From Pseudomonas matsuisoli (lineage in GTDB: Bacteria; Pseudomonadota; Gammaproteobacteria; Pseudomonadales; Pseudomonadaceae), in NCBI RefSeq assembly GCF_014647635.1, contig NZ_BMPO01000001.1, positions 1 to 64,000 on the forward strand: a DNA stretch of 64,000 nt. The letters are read 5' to 3'. Positions 1-9,400 of this stretch are shown piece after piece; position 1 is the stretch's first letter; each line of letters begins with the position of its first letter. The notes beneath the pieces were generated by a model that worked only from the letters and a program-made list of their open reading frames with translations, ran no database searches and had not been told where the DNA came from. The position numbers and the translations under genes were made by a program.

Positions 1-11
1 TGTTAAAGAGC
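1..11 (-). promoter_or_regulatory. rRNA leader boxA antitermination element
   Basis: Read on the minus strand this is GCTCTTTAACA, the boxA sequence of bacterial rRNA leaders and of the 16S-23S spacer, where NusB/NusE bind to make RNA polymerase resistant to Rho. It lies directly downstream of the promoter array at 48-384, so the 16S gene should begin just beyond the left edge of the window. The rRNA itself is not in the window. Confidence 0.8.
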
Positions 12-47
12 GTTTCGATGAGCCTTTCGTCTCAATCGAGGCCGCGC

Positions 48-75
48 ATTCTACAGCAGCCTTTCAACCTGTCAA
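48..75 (-). promoter_or_regulatory. rRNA operon promoter, most downstream of four
   Basis: On the minus strand there is a perfect -35 TTGACA (70-75), a 16-nt spacer and a -10 TAGAAT (48-53), followed by a GCGCGGCC discriminator. GC-rich discriminators are typical of stringently controlled rRNA promoters. It is the promoter closest to boxA. Confidence 0.8.
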
Positions 76-152
76 GCGTTATTTTCGAAAATCTCTTTTC
101 TACTCAATCGCTTGCCGCTTCCGATCCACCCTAGCTCGTCAGCGGGAGGCGA

Positions 153-180
153 ATCTTACAGCATCCTAAAACGCTGTCAA
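153..180 (-). promoter_or_regulatory. rRNA operon promoter, second of four
   Basis: On the minus strand: -35 TTGACA (175-180), 16-nt spacer, -10 TAAGAT (153-158). It has the same geometry as the promoter at 48-75 and lies about 105 bp upstream of it. Confidence 0.75.
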
Positions 181-258
181 CCACCTCTTTCAACCGCTTT
201 CGATCTGCTTCGACCGAACCACCAACAGGACACTACCACCACCCTGCCAGCGCCGCGC

Positions 259-286
259 ATTCTACTCGAATCCGCCTTCCGTGCAA
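259..286 (-). promoter_or_regulatory. rRNA operon promoter, third of four
   Basis: On the minus strand: -35 TTGCAC (281-286), 16-nt spacer, -10 TAGAAT (259-264) followed by GCGCGGCG. Immediately upstream (291-306) is a run of A/T that fits an UP element for the RNA polymerase alpha subunit. Confidence 0.7.
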
Positions 287-356
287 CCTTTAATTTAAAT
301 CTAAACCCTTGATCTACAAGGCTTTTCAGGTTCAGGCTGCGCCGGAAGTGGTGCGC

Positions 357-384
357 ATTATAGGCCCTCAAATCAGGCCGTCAA
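357..384 (-). promoter_or_regulatory. rRNA operon promoter, most upstream of four
   Basis: On the minus strand: -35 TTGACG (379-384), 16-nt spacer, perfect -10 TATAAT (357-362) and a GCGC discriminator. It lies about 98 bp upstream of the third promoter. A/T-rich sequence continues upstream to about 405, a possible UP element. Confidence 0.75.
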
Positions 385-469
385 TAGGAAATTCGAAGAA
401 ATGTTTCGACGCGCGAATCTTCCGCTTGGCGATAAGTCCCTCCAAGTAATTTAGCTTAGTTGCTGTGGC

Positions 470-727
470 TCATCCTGCAAGTAGCTTCATTGCGAATCGG
501 CGGACACACCGTTTATTCAGCTTTTTGACTGCCATCCACTTACACGCTTCGATCTCACTCGCTGCGCAGGGCGACCGATCGTTATGCGCATCCACCTCAA
601 ATAGATACCACTCTAATGACGTTACATACCGCGCATGCTGTGCATGTAAACCCGCTTCCCCTGCTAACTCTCGAACCGCCGCTTCATAAGGCGATTCTTC
701 CTTTTCTATCTTCCCGCCAGGTAACGA
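470..727 (-). pseudogene. 5'-truncated NUDIX hydrolase remnant
   Basis: An open frame of 86 codons on the minus strand opens right after a stop codon at 728-730 with SLPGGKIEKEE, the usual entry into a NUDIX box. It continues SPYEAAVRELAGEAGL. The box G-x5-E-x7-REU-x-EE-x-GU is complete except that the first Glu of the EE pair is Gly, which should damage the metal site. The N-terminal half of the fold and any start codon are missing; the C-terminal half runs to a natural stop at 470. NUDIX enzymes cleave nucleoside-diphosphate-linked compounds, but this copy is most likely dead. It sits between the rRNA promoters and bauA. NUDIX identity is clear; the pseudogene call rests on the missing 5' end. 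Confidence 0.7.
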
Positions 728-1192
728 TCATTTAGCGTGAGGCTTCCTCACCAGAAGGATCTGGTCTCTGCGACGGCATAAGATAGTTGCGCGATGTTTG
801 ACGCCCGCTCGCCGTGCGGAGGCACGTCCATAGGACGACAAGCGTCAGATGCGATCTCTTTCTGCGCTACTGCGACTTCGCCCACCTGCGTCACGCACTC
901 CGTTCGAATTAGCTTCCGTTAGCAGGGATACCGGATACGTTGGGATGGTTCCAATGACTGCCTCAAAAGTCACTGGCATCGACCGCATGCCGGACAGCTA
1001 TAAAGGCTGCGTGCTGCGCAAAATTGTCCTGAGCTCCATCGCGGCACTTCGTTACGCACGGAATCTATTGCATGAATGTTTAGTCGAGCCCGGAACGAAT
1101 ACCCAAAAAAGCTCATTTGACACCTGCCCGGTACGTGGCACTGTCCCTGCGAATCGTACTCCACCGTATGAAATTCTAATGCCGAGGTCCGC
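728..1192. other. Intergenic region upstream of bauA
   Basis: I see no convincing coding region in these 465 bp in any frame. The stretch probably holds the decayed 5' part of the NUDIX gene and the bauA promoter region. The one specific signal noted is a sigma-54-like sequence at 1136-1151. Confidence 0.5.
1136..1151 (+). promoter_or_regulatory. Possible sigma-54 promoter of bauA
   Basis: TGGCACTGTCCCTGCG has the invariant GG (1137-1138) and GC (1149-1150) at exactly the spacing of the -24/-12 consensus TGGCACG-N4-TTGCW. It differs from the consensus at three positions. The predicted start would be near 1161, about 30 nt before the bauA ATG. No enhancer-binding regulator gene is adjacent, so this is a motif-level suggestion only. 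Confidence 0.35.
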
Positions 1193-2539
1193 ATGAACAT
1201 GCCGCAGATGGCCACTCCACCGTTGTCCAGCACCCTCAAATTGGACGCGCACTGGATGCCTTACACCGCAAACCGAGCGTTCCACAAAGACCCACGCATT
1301 ATCGTGGGTGCCGAAGGTAGCTGGCTGTTCGACGACCAGGGCCGCAAGATATACGACAGCCTTTCAGGCCTCTGGACGTGTGGCGCCGGCCACGCCCGCA
1401 AGGAAATTCAAGAAGCAGTTGGCAAGCAGCTGAGCACGCTCGATTACTCTCCCGCCTTCCAATACGCACACCCACTTTCCTTCCAATTGGCAGAGAAAGC
1501 GGCAGCGATGATGCCGACAGGGCTGGATCATGTGTTCTTCACAGATTCAGGCTCGGAGTGCGCCGATACGTCCATCAAGATCGCTCGCGCCTACTGGCGG
1601 CTAAAGGGCCAACCATCTAAAACGAAATTGATCGGACGCGCCCGGGGCTATCATGGGGTGAACGTCGCTGGAACGTCGCTTGGCGGCATTGGCGCCAACC
1701 GCAAGATGTTCGGCCAATTCATGGACGTCGATCACCTGCCCCACACGCTCCAACCCGGCATGGCGTTCACGCGTGGCATGGCAGAAGTTGGTGGCGTGGA
1801 ACTGGCGAACGAATTGCTGAAACTCATCGAGCTGCATGACGCCTCTAATATTGCAGCGGTGATCGTCGAGCCCATGTCGGGCTCGGCAGGCGTCATCGTT
1901 CCGCCGAAGGGCTACCTGCAACGCCTCCGGGAAATCTGCACGCAGCATGACATCCTGCTTATTTTCGACGAGGTCATCACCGGCTTCGGGCGCACGGGCA
2001 AAGCCAGCGGCGCCGAGTACTTCGGCGTAACACCTGACCTAATGAACGTCGCCAAGCAAATCACCAATGGTGCGATTCCTATGGGGGCTGTCATTGCCTC
2101 GAACGAGATCTATCGCACGTTCATGAATCAGCCTACGCCGGATTACGTGGCCGAGTTTGGTCATGGCTACACCTACTCCGCGCACCCGGTAGCCTGCGCA
2201 GCCGGCTTGGCGACGCTCGACCTACTCGCAAGAGAAAGCTTGATCCAACAAGCCGCCGAATTAGCGCCTCGCTTCGAAAACGCCATTCACGGCCTGCGCA
2301 ATGCCAAGCATGTTCTGGATATTCGCAATTGCGGACTCGCCGGCGCCATTCAAATCGCGCCGCGCGACGGGGATGCTGTCGTGCGCCCGTACGAAGCGGG
2401 AATAGCACTCTGGAAGGCCGGTTTCTATGTCCGCTTCGGCGGCGACACCTTGCAGTTCGGGCCAACGTTCAATGCCAAACCAGAAGACCTCGACCGCGTC
2501 TTCGATGCCGTTGGACAAACCCTGCAAAGCATCGCCTGA
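1193..2539 (+). CDS. bauA: beta-alanine:pyruvate aminotransferase
   Basis: Class III PLP-dependent omega-transaminase, 448 aa, the usual length for BauA/AptA. It moves the amino group of beta-alanine to pyruvate, giving malonate semialdehyde and L-alanine. Visible marks are the N-terminal LDAHWMPYTANR segment, SLSGLWTCGAGH, FTDSGSECADTSIKIARAYW, the RARGYHGVN segment that binds PLP, LLIFDEVITGFGRTG with the cofactor Asp, and NVAKQITNGAIPMGAV, where Lys288 should form the Schiff base. The protein closely resembles P. aeruginosa BauA as I recall it. bauC follows 67 bp downstream and takes the product, so the two form a beta-alanine degradation pair that also serves spermine and spermidine breakdown. 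A possible sigma-54 promoter precedes it. Confidence 0.93.
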   Translation: MNMPQMATPPLSSTLKLDAHWMPYTANRAFHKDPRIIVGAEGSWLFDDQGRKIYDSLSGLWTCGAGHARKEIQEAVGKQLSTLDYSPAFQYAHPLSFQLAEKAAAMMPTGLDHVFFTDSGSECADTSIKIARAYWRLKGQPSKTKLIGRARGYHGVNVAGTSLGGIGANRKMFGQFMDVDHLPHTLQPGMAFTRGMAEVGGVELANELLKLIELHDASNIAAVIVEPMSGSAGVIVPPKGYLQRLREICTQHDILLIFDEVITGFGRTGKASGAEYFGVTPDLMNVAKQITNGAIPMGAVIASNEIYRTFMNQPTPDYVAEFGHGYTYSAHPVACAAGLATLDLLARESLIQQAAELAPRFENAIHGLRNAKHVLDIRNCGLAGAIQIAPRDGDAVVRPYEAGIALWKAGFYVRFGGDTLQFGPTFNAKPEDLDRVFDAVGQTLQSIA

Positions 2540-2606
2540 CCCATCCACAGATTCAGTCATCAATTGGTAGGTAGAGCGCACCTGCTCTCAGATAAAAGAG
2601 GCTTCG

Positions 2607-4103
2607 ATGTCCACCATTCCTCACTTGATCAACGGCGAGCGCGTGTCCACTTCGGGCCGCATGGCAGACGTATTCAATCCTGCGACTGGAGAGGTCACCG
2701 CTCAGGTGGGCCTCGCCGACAGAGCCCTCCTGCAGCAGGCCATAGACTCCGCCAAAGCCGCCTTTCCTGCCTGGCGCAACACACCACCGGCCAAACGTGC
2801 GCAAGTGTTCTTTCGCTTCAAGCAATTGCTCGAACAGAACCAGGACACCATCGCAAAATTGATTTCCGCCGAACACGGCAAAACCCATGAAGATGCGGTT
2901 GGTGAATTACGCCGCGGGATCGAAAACGTCGAATACGCCACCGCCGCACCCGAATTGCTGAAGGGCGAATACAGCCGTAACGCTGGCCCTAATATAGACA
3001 GCTGGAGCGACTTCCAGCCCGTCGGCGTCGTCGCCGGCATCACACCGTTCAATTTCCCGGCAATGGTGCCGTTGTGGATGTATCCGCTGGCCATCGCCTG
3101 TGGCAATTGCTTCATCTTGAAGCCCTCCGAACGCGACCCCAGCTCGACCTTGTTGATCGCCGAACTTCTCTACGAAGCCGGACTGCCCAAAGGCGTCCTG
3201 AACGTCATCCACGGCGACAAGGAAGCGGTGGATGGCCTGATCGAGGCGCCGGACGTAAAAGCTTTGAGCTTCGTGGGTTCGACACCTATCGCCGAATACA
3301 TCTATAGCGAAGGCACCAAGCGGGGCAAACGCGTACAAGCGTTGGGCGGCGCGAAGAATCACGCTGTACTCATGCCTGACGCGGATTTGGACAATGCCGT
3401 CAGCGCGCTGATGGGGGCCGCCTACGGCTCTTGCGGCGAGCGTTGCATGGCCATCTCGGTTGCCGTATGCGTGGGCGACCAAATCGCAGATGCGCTGGTC
3501 GAGAAGATCGTGCCGGAAATCCAGGCGCTCAAGGTCGGTCCCGGCAGTTGCAAAGGTCTGGACATGGGGCCGTTGGTCACGAAAGCCGCATTGGAGAAAG
3601 TCACGGGCTACGTGGAAGACGGTGTCGCAGCCGGTGCGACTTTGGTTGTAGACGGGCGCAGCCTGAAAGTGGCTGACCATGAAAACGGCTTCTTCCTTGG
3701 CGGTTGCCTGTTCGACAACGTTTCAGCGGACATGCGCATCTATAAGGAAGAGATCTTCGGCCCAGTGCTGTGCATCGTACGCGTCGACAGCCTGGAAGCT
3801 GCCATGGCGCTCATCAATGCGCACGAATACGGTAACGGCACCTGCATCTTCACTCGTGACGGCGAGGCGGGAAGGTTGTTCTGTGACGAGATCGAAGTCG
3901 GCATGGTTGGCGTCAACGTTCCCCTTCCTGTTCCGGTGGCCTACCACAGCTTTGGCGGGTGGAAGCGCTCGCTGTTCGGCGACCTACATGCGTACGGTCC
4001 AGACGGCGTAAGGTTCTACACCCGGCGCAAAACCATTACACAGCGGTGGCCGCAACGCGCCACGCACGAAGCGGCGCAGTTCGCGTTTCCAAGCAACGGC
4101 TAA
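2607..4103 (+). CDS. bauC: CoA-acylating (methyl)malonate-semialdehyde dehydrogenase
   Basis: Aldehyde dehydrogenase superfamily, 498 aa, of the MmsA type that oxidises malonate or methylmalonate semialdehyde with NAD and CoA to acetyl- or propionyl-CoA plus CO2. Family signatures are GVVAGITPFNFPAMVPLWMY, FILKPSERDPS, FVGSTPIAEYIY, LGGAKNHAVLMPDAD and SCGERCMAIS with the catalytic Cys near residue 280. PVAYHSFGGWKRSLFGD lies near the C-terminus. An AGAGG site lies just before the ATG. Position directly after bauA argues for the beta-alanine (bauC) role rather than valine catabolism, since no mmsB follows. Confidence 0.92.
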   Translation: MSTIPHLINGERVSTSGRMADVFNPATGEVTAQVGLADRALLQQAIDSAKAAFPAWRNTPPAKRAQVFFRFKQLLEQNQDTIAKLISAEHGKTHEDAVGELRRGIENVEYATAAPELLKGEYSRNAGPNIDSWSDFQPVGVVAGITPFNFPAMVPLWMYPLAIACGNCFILKPSERDPSSTLLIAELLYEAGLPKGVLNVIHGDKEAVDGLIEAPDVKALSFVGSTPIAEYIYSEGTKRGKRVQALGGAKNHAVLMPDADLDNAVSALMGAAYGSCGERCMAISVAVCVGDQIADALVEKIVPEIQALKVGPGSCKGLDMGPLVTKAALEKVTGYVEDGVAAGATLVVDGRSLKVADHENGFFLGGCLFDNVSADMRIYKEEIFGPVLCIVRVDSLEAAMALINAHEYGNGTCIFTRDGEAGRLFCDEIEVGMVGVNVPLPVPVAYHSFGGWKRSLFGDLHAYGPDGVRFYTRRKTITQRWPQRATHEAAQFAFPSNG

Positions 4104-4376
4104 ACGCCATTGGAAATAGCCTCTTAGCGCTGTTGCAGGGGCAAGCCGGGCACGCCCGGTTTGCTCGCAACAGCAACTCCATCTGAAGGAACACGCCCGA
4201 CCTGCACCCCAACCAGCCCGCTACCGTCCGTGGCACGTCTACGATCTGATCGTGCAAGGGCTTTATCCAGCGAAGCGCTGCAACCATACTGAATCCGCCC
4301 ATCGCTCGGACATTCAGGTCATGCTACCGATTCGCCCTCCATCGCCTCTGCTTAACGACGTCCGACGGGTGCAACC

Positions 4377-4727
4377 ATGACCGTGCCTGGACTTCTGATT
4401 CTCATCGGCAGTTACCTCATGGGTGCAGTCATCAGTCTGTGGTGGTTACCCGAGATCCCCGGCGCCGTCATCGGCATCCTTCTGCTGGTGGCTGTCCTTA
4501 GCCTGCTCGGACGCATTCCGGACTACCTGTCTCGCACCTCTGCCACGCTGCTGCAGTACTTGCCGCTGATATTGGCGGTACCCGCACTAGGCATCGTTAG
4601 CGCCGACAAATTGCCGCCACCGCAGTGGCTGGGTCTGATCGCAGCAATCACGCTGTCATTACTGATCACGGTACCGTTTTGCGGCTGGTTGCTGCAGAGG
4701 CTTATTCAGAGGCGCAAATCTAAATGA
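4377..4727 (+). CDS. CidA/LrgA-family small membrane protein
   Basis: A 116-aa hydrophobic protein with about four predicted membrane spans, ending in the basic tail RLIQRRKSK, as in the CidA/LrgA family. Its reading frame overlaps the next gene by 4 nt (ATGA), so the two are translationally coupled. Bacterial LrgAB/CidAB pairs were first described as holin/antiholin-like; later work connects them to pyruvate uptake, and the plant fusion PLGG1 carries glycolate and glycerate. The adjacent 2-hydroxyacid dehydrogenase fits a carboxylate transport role better than lysis. The start is ATG with only a weak ribosome site. Confidence 0.75.
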   Translation: MTVPGLLILIGSYLMGAVISLWWLPEIPGAVIGILLLVAVLSLLGRIPDYLSRTSATLLQYLPLILAVPALGIVSADKLPPPQWLGLIAAITLSLLITVPFCGWLLQRLIQRRKSK

Positions 4728-5410
4728 CGCATTCTTTTCTGACGCAGCCCCTCTTCGCCCTATGGATGACCCTGGCTGCGTTTCAAATTGCCCTGGTCGT
4801 GCAAAGACGGACGCGCTCGCTCGTGCTGCAACCGGTGTTGGTCACGGTATGCCTGCTGGCAGGGGCGCTGTACGTCCTGGACATCCGCTATGACGACTAT
4901 CGTAGCGCCAGCAGTATGCTCTCGATTCTGCTGGGGCCGACGACCGTCGCCCTCGCAATACCGCTCTGTCAAAACATTGCACGCGTACGTCAGTTGCTGA
5001 CGCCCCTGTTACTGACGGTGTTGGCAGGCGGCGTTCTCGGTGTTGGCCTAACGCTCCTGTTCGGTTGGTTGTTTGGCTTACCTGGCCATTTACTCATGAG
5101 CCTGGCGCCCAAATCCGTAACGATGCCGATCGCCATGCCACTTGCTGAGAAATTCGGTGGGCTGGCGGCCATGGCTGCGGTCATCGTGATGTTCACCGGC
5201 GTGATTGGCACCGCATTGGCGCCCCCCCTACTGCGCCTGCTCAAGGTGGAGGACCCAGCGGCTCGCGGTCTGACCCTTGGTATGAACGCCCACGCCATCG
5301 GCACCGCTCACGCCCTCAACGAAAGCCAGGAAACCGGAGCGTTCGCCGCACTTGGCATGATTCTATTAGGGCTGACAACCGCGCTACTGCTGCCCTTCGT
5401 TCTGGGCTGA
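4724..5410 (+). CDS. LrgB/CidB-family membrane protein
   Basis: A 228-aa integral membrane protein with the LrgB/CidB hallmarks: LGPTTVALAIPLCQN in the first half, then LAPKSVTMPIAMPLAEKFGG, and GMNAHAIGTAHALNE near the C-terminus. It partners the LrgA-like protein encoded immediately upstream. Known roles of the family include murein hydrolase export control, pyruvate transport and, in chloroplasts, glycolate/glycerate transport. The convergent LysR gene begins its 3' end only 26 bp downstream. Confidence 0.82.
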   Translation: MTHSFLTQPLFALWMTLAAFQIALVVQRRTRSLVLQPVLVTVCLLAGALYVLDIRYDDYRSASSMLSILLGPTTVALAIPLCQNIARVRQLLTPLLLTVLAGGVLGVGLTLLFGWLFGLPGHLLMSLAPKSVTMPIAMPLAEKFGGLAAMAAVIVMFTGVIGTALAPPLLRLLKVEDPAARGLTLGMNAHAIGTAHALNESQETGAFAALGMILLGLTTALLLPFVLG

Positions 5411-5436
5411 CCCGTAGCGGGCATTCGGCAATTCCT

Positions 5437-6336
5437 TCATTCATCCAATTCACCGATATCCGCCAGCAGCCATTGCCGGAACGCGTCGAGCGACGGCAGT
5501 ACGCTGCTGCGCGGTGGATAGACAAGGTAGTAGGCGCGCGGACTCGTAACCGACTTACCCACCGTCACCAACTGGCCTTGTCGTAATTCGTCCTCGACCA
5601 AAAGCTGCGGTACGAGCCCGACTCCAATCCCTGCGCGCACCGCCTGAATCAGGTGCGACGTTAGCTCAAAGCTCGGACCGCCTCGCATACGCGTTGGATC
5701 AAGCCCGTGGCGACTGAACCATTCGATCCATAACGGTGGATGGCTGGCGACCTGCAGCAACGTTTGCTCGGCGAGCGCCTCGATGGTTAACGGCGCACTC
5801 GGCGCGAAGACCGAAGGGCTGGCGACAACCACCATGGACTCATCGAGCAATCGATGCGCAACCAGACCTGGCCAATCGCCGCTTCCCACGCTGATCGCTG
5901 CATCTATATCCCCTTCGTCGAAATCCACCGCCTGGATACGCGAATGAATGTGCACCTGTACCCCAGGATTGGCCTCATAGAAATGATGCAACCTCGGTAG
6001 CAACCACTTTGACCCGAAGGTCGGGAGTAGCGCCAACCGAAGGGTACCGACGCCCGAACCGTAGGCAACCGCCTGCAACGTCGCGTTGCGAATCTGCGCG
6101 AGAGCACCAGTCAGTTCGCGTCGATAGAGGCGTCCGACATCGGTGAGGACGATGGCGCGTCCTTCCCGCCGAAATAATGTAATTCCGAGCTGCGCCTCGA
6201 GTGCTTGGACCTGTCGGCTAACCGCGCTTTGAGTCAGCGACAACTCTTCCGCGGCGCGAGTGTAGCTTTCATGGCGCGCCGCCGCTTCGAACGCGAGCAA
6301 CAACGACATCGAGGGGGTTAGGCGACGGTAATTCAT
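5437..6336 (-). CDS. LysR-family regulator, GcvA-like
   Basis: A 299-aa regulator with an N-terminal winged helix-turn-helix (AARHESYTRAAEELSLTQSAVSRQV) and a C-terminal effector-binding domain (LRLALLPTFGSKWLLPRL onward), the GcvA branch of LysR. The ATG has GAGG seven bases upstream. It is divergent from the YdiJ-type dehydrogenase gene across a 144-bp gap and convergent with the LrgAB pair. The divergent geometry suggests that it controls ydiJ in response to a small carboxylate. That control is inferred. Confidence 0.85.
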   Translation of the reverse strand: MNYRRLTPSMSLLLAFEAAARHESYTRAAEELSLTQSAVSRQVQALEAQLGITLFRREGRAIVLTDVGRLYRRELTGALAQIRNATLQAVAYGSGVGTLRLALLPTFGSKWLLPRLHHFYEANPGVQVHIHSRIQAVDFDEGDIDAAISVGSGDWPGLVAHRLLDESMVVVASPSVFAPSAPLTIEALAEQTLLQVASHPPLWIEWFSRHGLDPTRMRGGPSFELTSHLIQAVRAGIGVGLVPQLLVEDELRQGQLVTVGKSVTSPRAYYLVYPPRSSVLPSLDAFRQWLLADIGELDE

Positions 6337-6480
6337 TCATAAACCTCATCGGTCAGCCGCCAAAAATACCGTTGTAGCACGGCGCGGTGCGCCGGAAAAT
6401 GTCATCCATAGCCATAGAGCCCGAACGAACACATTCGCACAGCGAAGGATTAACGGGCCAACCTAACTGACCGGACGCCC
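6337..6480. promoter_or_regulatory. Divergent LysR/ydiJ control region
   Basis: This 144-bp gap separates two divergent start codons and should hold both promoters and the LysR operator. The clearest dyad is CGGCGC-GGT-GCGCCG near 6379-6393. I could not assign -35/-10 boxes or a clear T-N11-A site. Confidence 0.35.
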
Positions 6481-9400
6481 ATGATGATTGCCCGTATCCC
6501 CACGCCAGCGGCGCCTGCAGCGCCTTACCTTGCCTTTCTCGATGCCTTGCATGCCGCTGGTTTTCGCGGCGACATCGCAGCAGACCATGCGCGGCGTACC
6601 GTTCTGGCCACCGACAACTCCATCTACCAACGGCTGCCACAAGCGGCCGTATTCCCCCTCGATGCAGACGACGTGCAAATACTGGCACGCGTCGCCGCCG
6701 AACCTGCACACCACAGCGTGAAGCTGACCCCGCGTGGTGGCGGTACCGGAACCAATGGCCAGTCATTGACTGACGGCGTGGTTGTCGACCTGTCGCGGCA
6801 CATGAACGCCATTCTCGAGATCAACACCGAAGAACGTTGGGTGCGCGTACAGAGCGGCGTGGTCAAGGACCAGCTCAACGCCGCGCTCAAACCTCACGGC
6901 CTGTTCTTCGCCCCGGAACTATCGACCTCCAACCGCGCCACCATCGGCGGCATGATCAATACCGACGCCAGTGGCCAGGGCAGTTGCACCTACGGCAAGA
7001 CCCGTGACCATGTATTGGAGCTGGATTGCGTTCTGCTCGGTGGCGAACGCTTCAACAGCACGCCCTTGGACAAGACCCTACTGGCGCGAGAGCTCACCCG
7101 TCTTGATCGCGTTGGAGATGTCTATCGCTGCGCGGAAAGCATTCAACGTGAAAAGGCCGCACTGATCGAAGCACGCTTTCCGAAGCTCAATCGCTGCCTG
7201 ACCGGCTATGACCTGGCACACCTGCGTGAAGCCGACGGCCGCTTCAACCTCAACAGCGTATTGTGCGGCGCCGAAGGTTCACTGGGTTTCATCGTCGAAG
7301 CCAAGCTCAATGTGCTGCCGATTCCCAAATATTCGGTCCTGGTCAACGTGCGTTATGCAGGTTTCATGGATGCCCTGCGGGACGCCCGTGCCTTGATCCA
7401 GCACAAGCCGCTGTCGATCGAAACGGTGGATTCCAAGGTCTTGCTGTTGGCCATGCAGGACATCGTCTGGCATGGCGTTGCCGAGTATTTTCCGGAAGAC
7501 TCGCAGACACCGACCCTGGGCATCAATCTGGTGGAATTCAGCGGTGACGAGCCGGACGATGTCGACGCACGGGTCGCAGCCTTCGTCGAGCATCTGCGCC
7601 ACGACACAGGCGTAACACGTCTGGGGCACACACTGGCGGTGGGTCGCGCCGCTGTGACCGGCGTGTACGCTATGCGTAAACGCGCTGTCGGCCTGCTTGG
7701 CAACGTCGAAGGCGAGGTGCGCCCGCAACCGTTCGTGGAAGACACCGCCGTACCTCCCGAGCATCTGGCGGATTTCATCGCGGAGTTTCGTGCGTTGCTT
7801 GACGGCCATGGTTTGGCCTATGGCATGTTCGGACATGTCGACGCTGGCGTATTGCACGTACGTCCCGCGCTGGACATGAAGAATCCGGCGCATGCCGCGC
7901 TGGTTCGCCCCATCTCCGATGCCGTCGCCGAGCTCACCCAGCGTTATGGCGGCCTGTTGTGGGGCGAACATGGCAAAGGGGTGCGCTCGGAATACGCGCC
8001 GGCATTCTTCGGGGATCTTTATCCCGCGCTTCAGGCGCTCAAGGGTGCCTGCGACCCGCACAATCAGCTCAATCCCGGCAAGATCGCCACGCCCCTGTCG
8101 AGCGACGCATCGCTGCTGAAGATCGATGAAGTCACCACGCGCGGGGAGCTCGATCGCCAAATCGACGAGCGCGTCTGGCAAAGCTACGGCACCGCGGTGC
8201 ACTGCAACGGGAACGGCGCCTGCTACAACTTCGACCCGAATGACGCCATGTGCCCCTCCTGGAAGGCAACCCGCGAGCGCGTGCATTCGCCCAAGGGTCG
8301 CGCGTCGCTGCTGCGAGAATGGCTGCGGCTGCAGGGCCAAGCCGGGGTCGACGTACTGGCCCCGGTCGCGAATGGACCGCTGCACTTCCTGCGCTCGCTG
8401 CCCGAACGCTGGCGCAACAGCCGAAACCGCGACGACGATTTTTCCCATGAAGTCTATGACGCGATGGCCGGCTGCCTGGCGTGTAAATCCTGCGCTGGAC
8501 AGTGCCCGATCAAAGTCAACGTGCCGGACTTTCGTTCTCGCTTTCTCGAGCTCTATCACCGCCGCTATCTACGCCCACTGCGTGACTATCTGATCGGCTC
8601 CCTGGAGTTCACCCTACCGCTGTTCGCACGGGTACCGTGGCTGTACAACGCGCCCATGGCGTCGCGCTTCGTGGGCAATCAGCTGGCCGAGCGTGTCGGC
8701 ATGGTAGACAGCCCACTCCTCAGCGATTTCGATTTTCAGGCGACCTGCCGCCGCTGGGGCGTGGTGGTCGCCACACCTAAATTGTTGAGCGAACTGGACG
8801 AAACCCTGCGCGCGAAAAGCCTGATCCTGGTGCAGGACGCCTTTACCCGCTATTTCGAAACGCCTGTTTTCGCGGCCTTCATCGAACTGGCCAGCCGTCT
8901 GGGCTACCGCGTGCTATTGGCGCCCTACTCGCCCAACGGCAAGCCGTTACACGTCCAAGGCTTTCTCACTGCGTTCGAACGTACCGCGAAACGAAGCGCA
9001 CGAAAGCTGCAAGAGCTAGCTCGCTTCGATGTTCCCCTCGTGGGTCTCGACCCAGCGATGACGCTGGTCTACCGCCAGGAGTACACGAAGATCGACGGCC
9101 TAAGCTGTCCGAAAGTGCTCCTGCCCCAAGAGTGGCTCGCCGAGGCGCTGCCGACCACACCCGCGAAGTCCGCATCCTCTGGGACCTACCGCCTGCTTGC
9201 CCATTGCACGGAAAAAACCAATGCCACGGCAGCGGCTGCACTTTGGAACAAGGTGTTCAGCCAAGCAGGGCTAGAGTTGGTGAATCAAGCAACCGGCTGC
9301 TGTGGTATGTCCGGCACCTACGGTCACGAAGCCCGTAACCTAGAAACATCGAAGACAATTTTCGCGCAATCCTGGGAGCCAGCGCTTGGCAAGCAAGGCG

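Noticed and set aside
1-390. Short open frames in the first 390 bp
   Set aside because: They coincide with promoter boxes and boxA of an rRNA operon and show no coding signature.
7279-8559. 426-codon open frame antisense to ydiJ
   Set aside because: ydiJ has FAD and Fe-S motifs through this region; the antisense translation has none.
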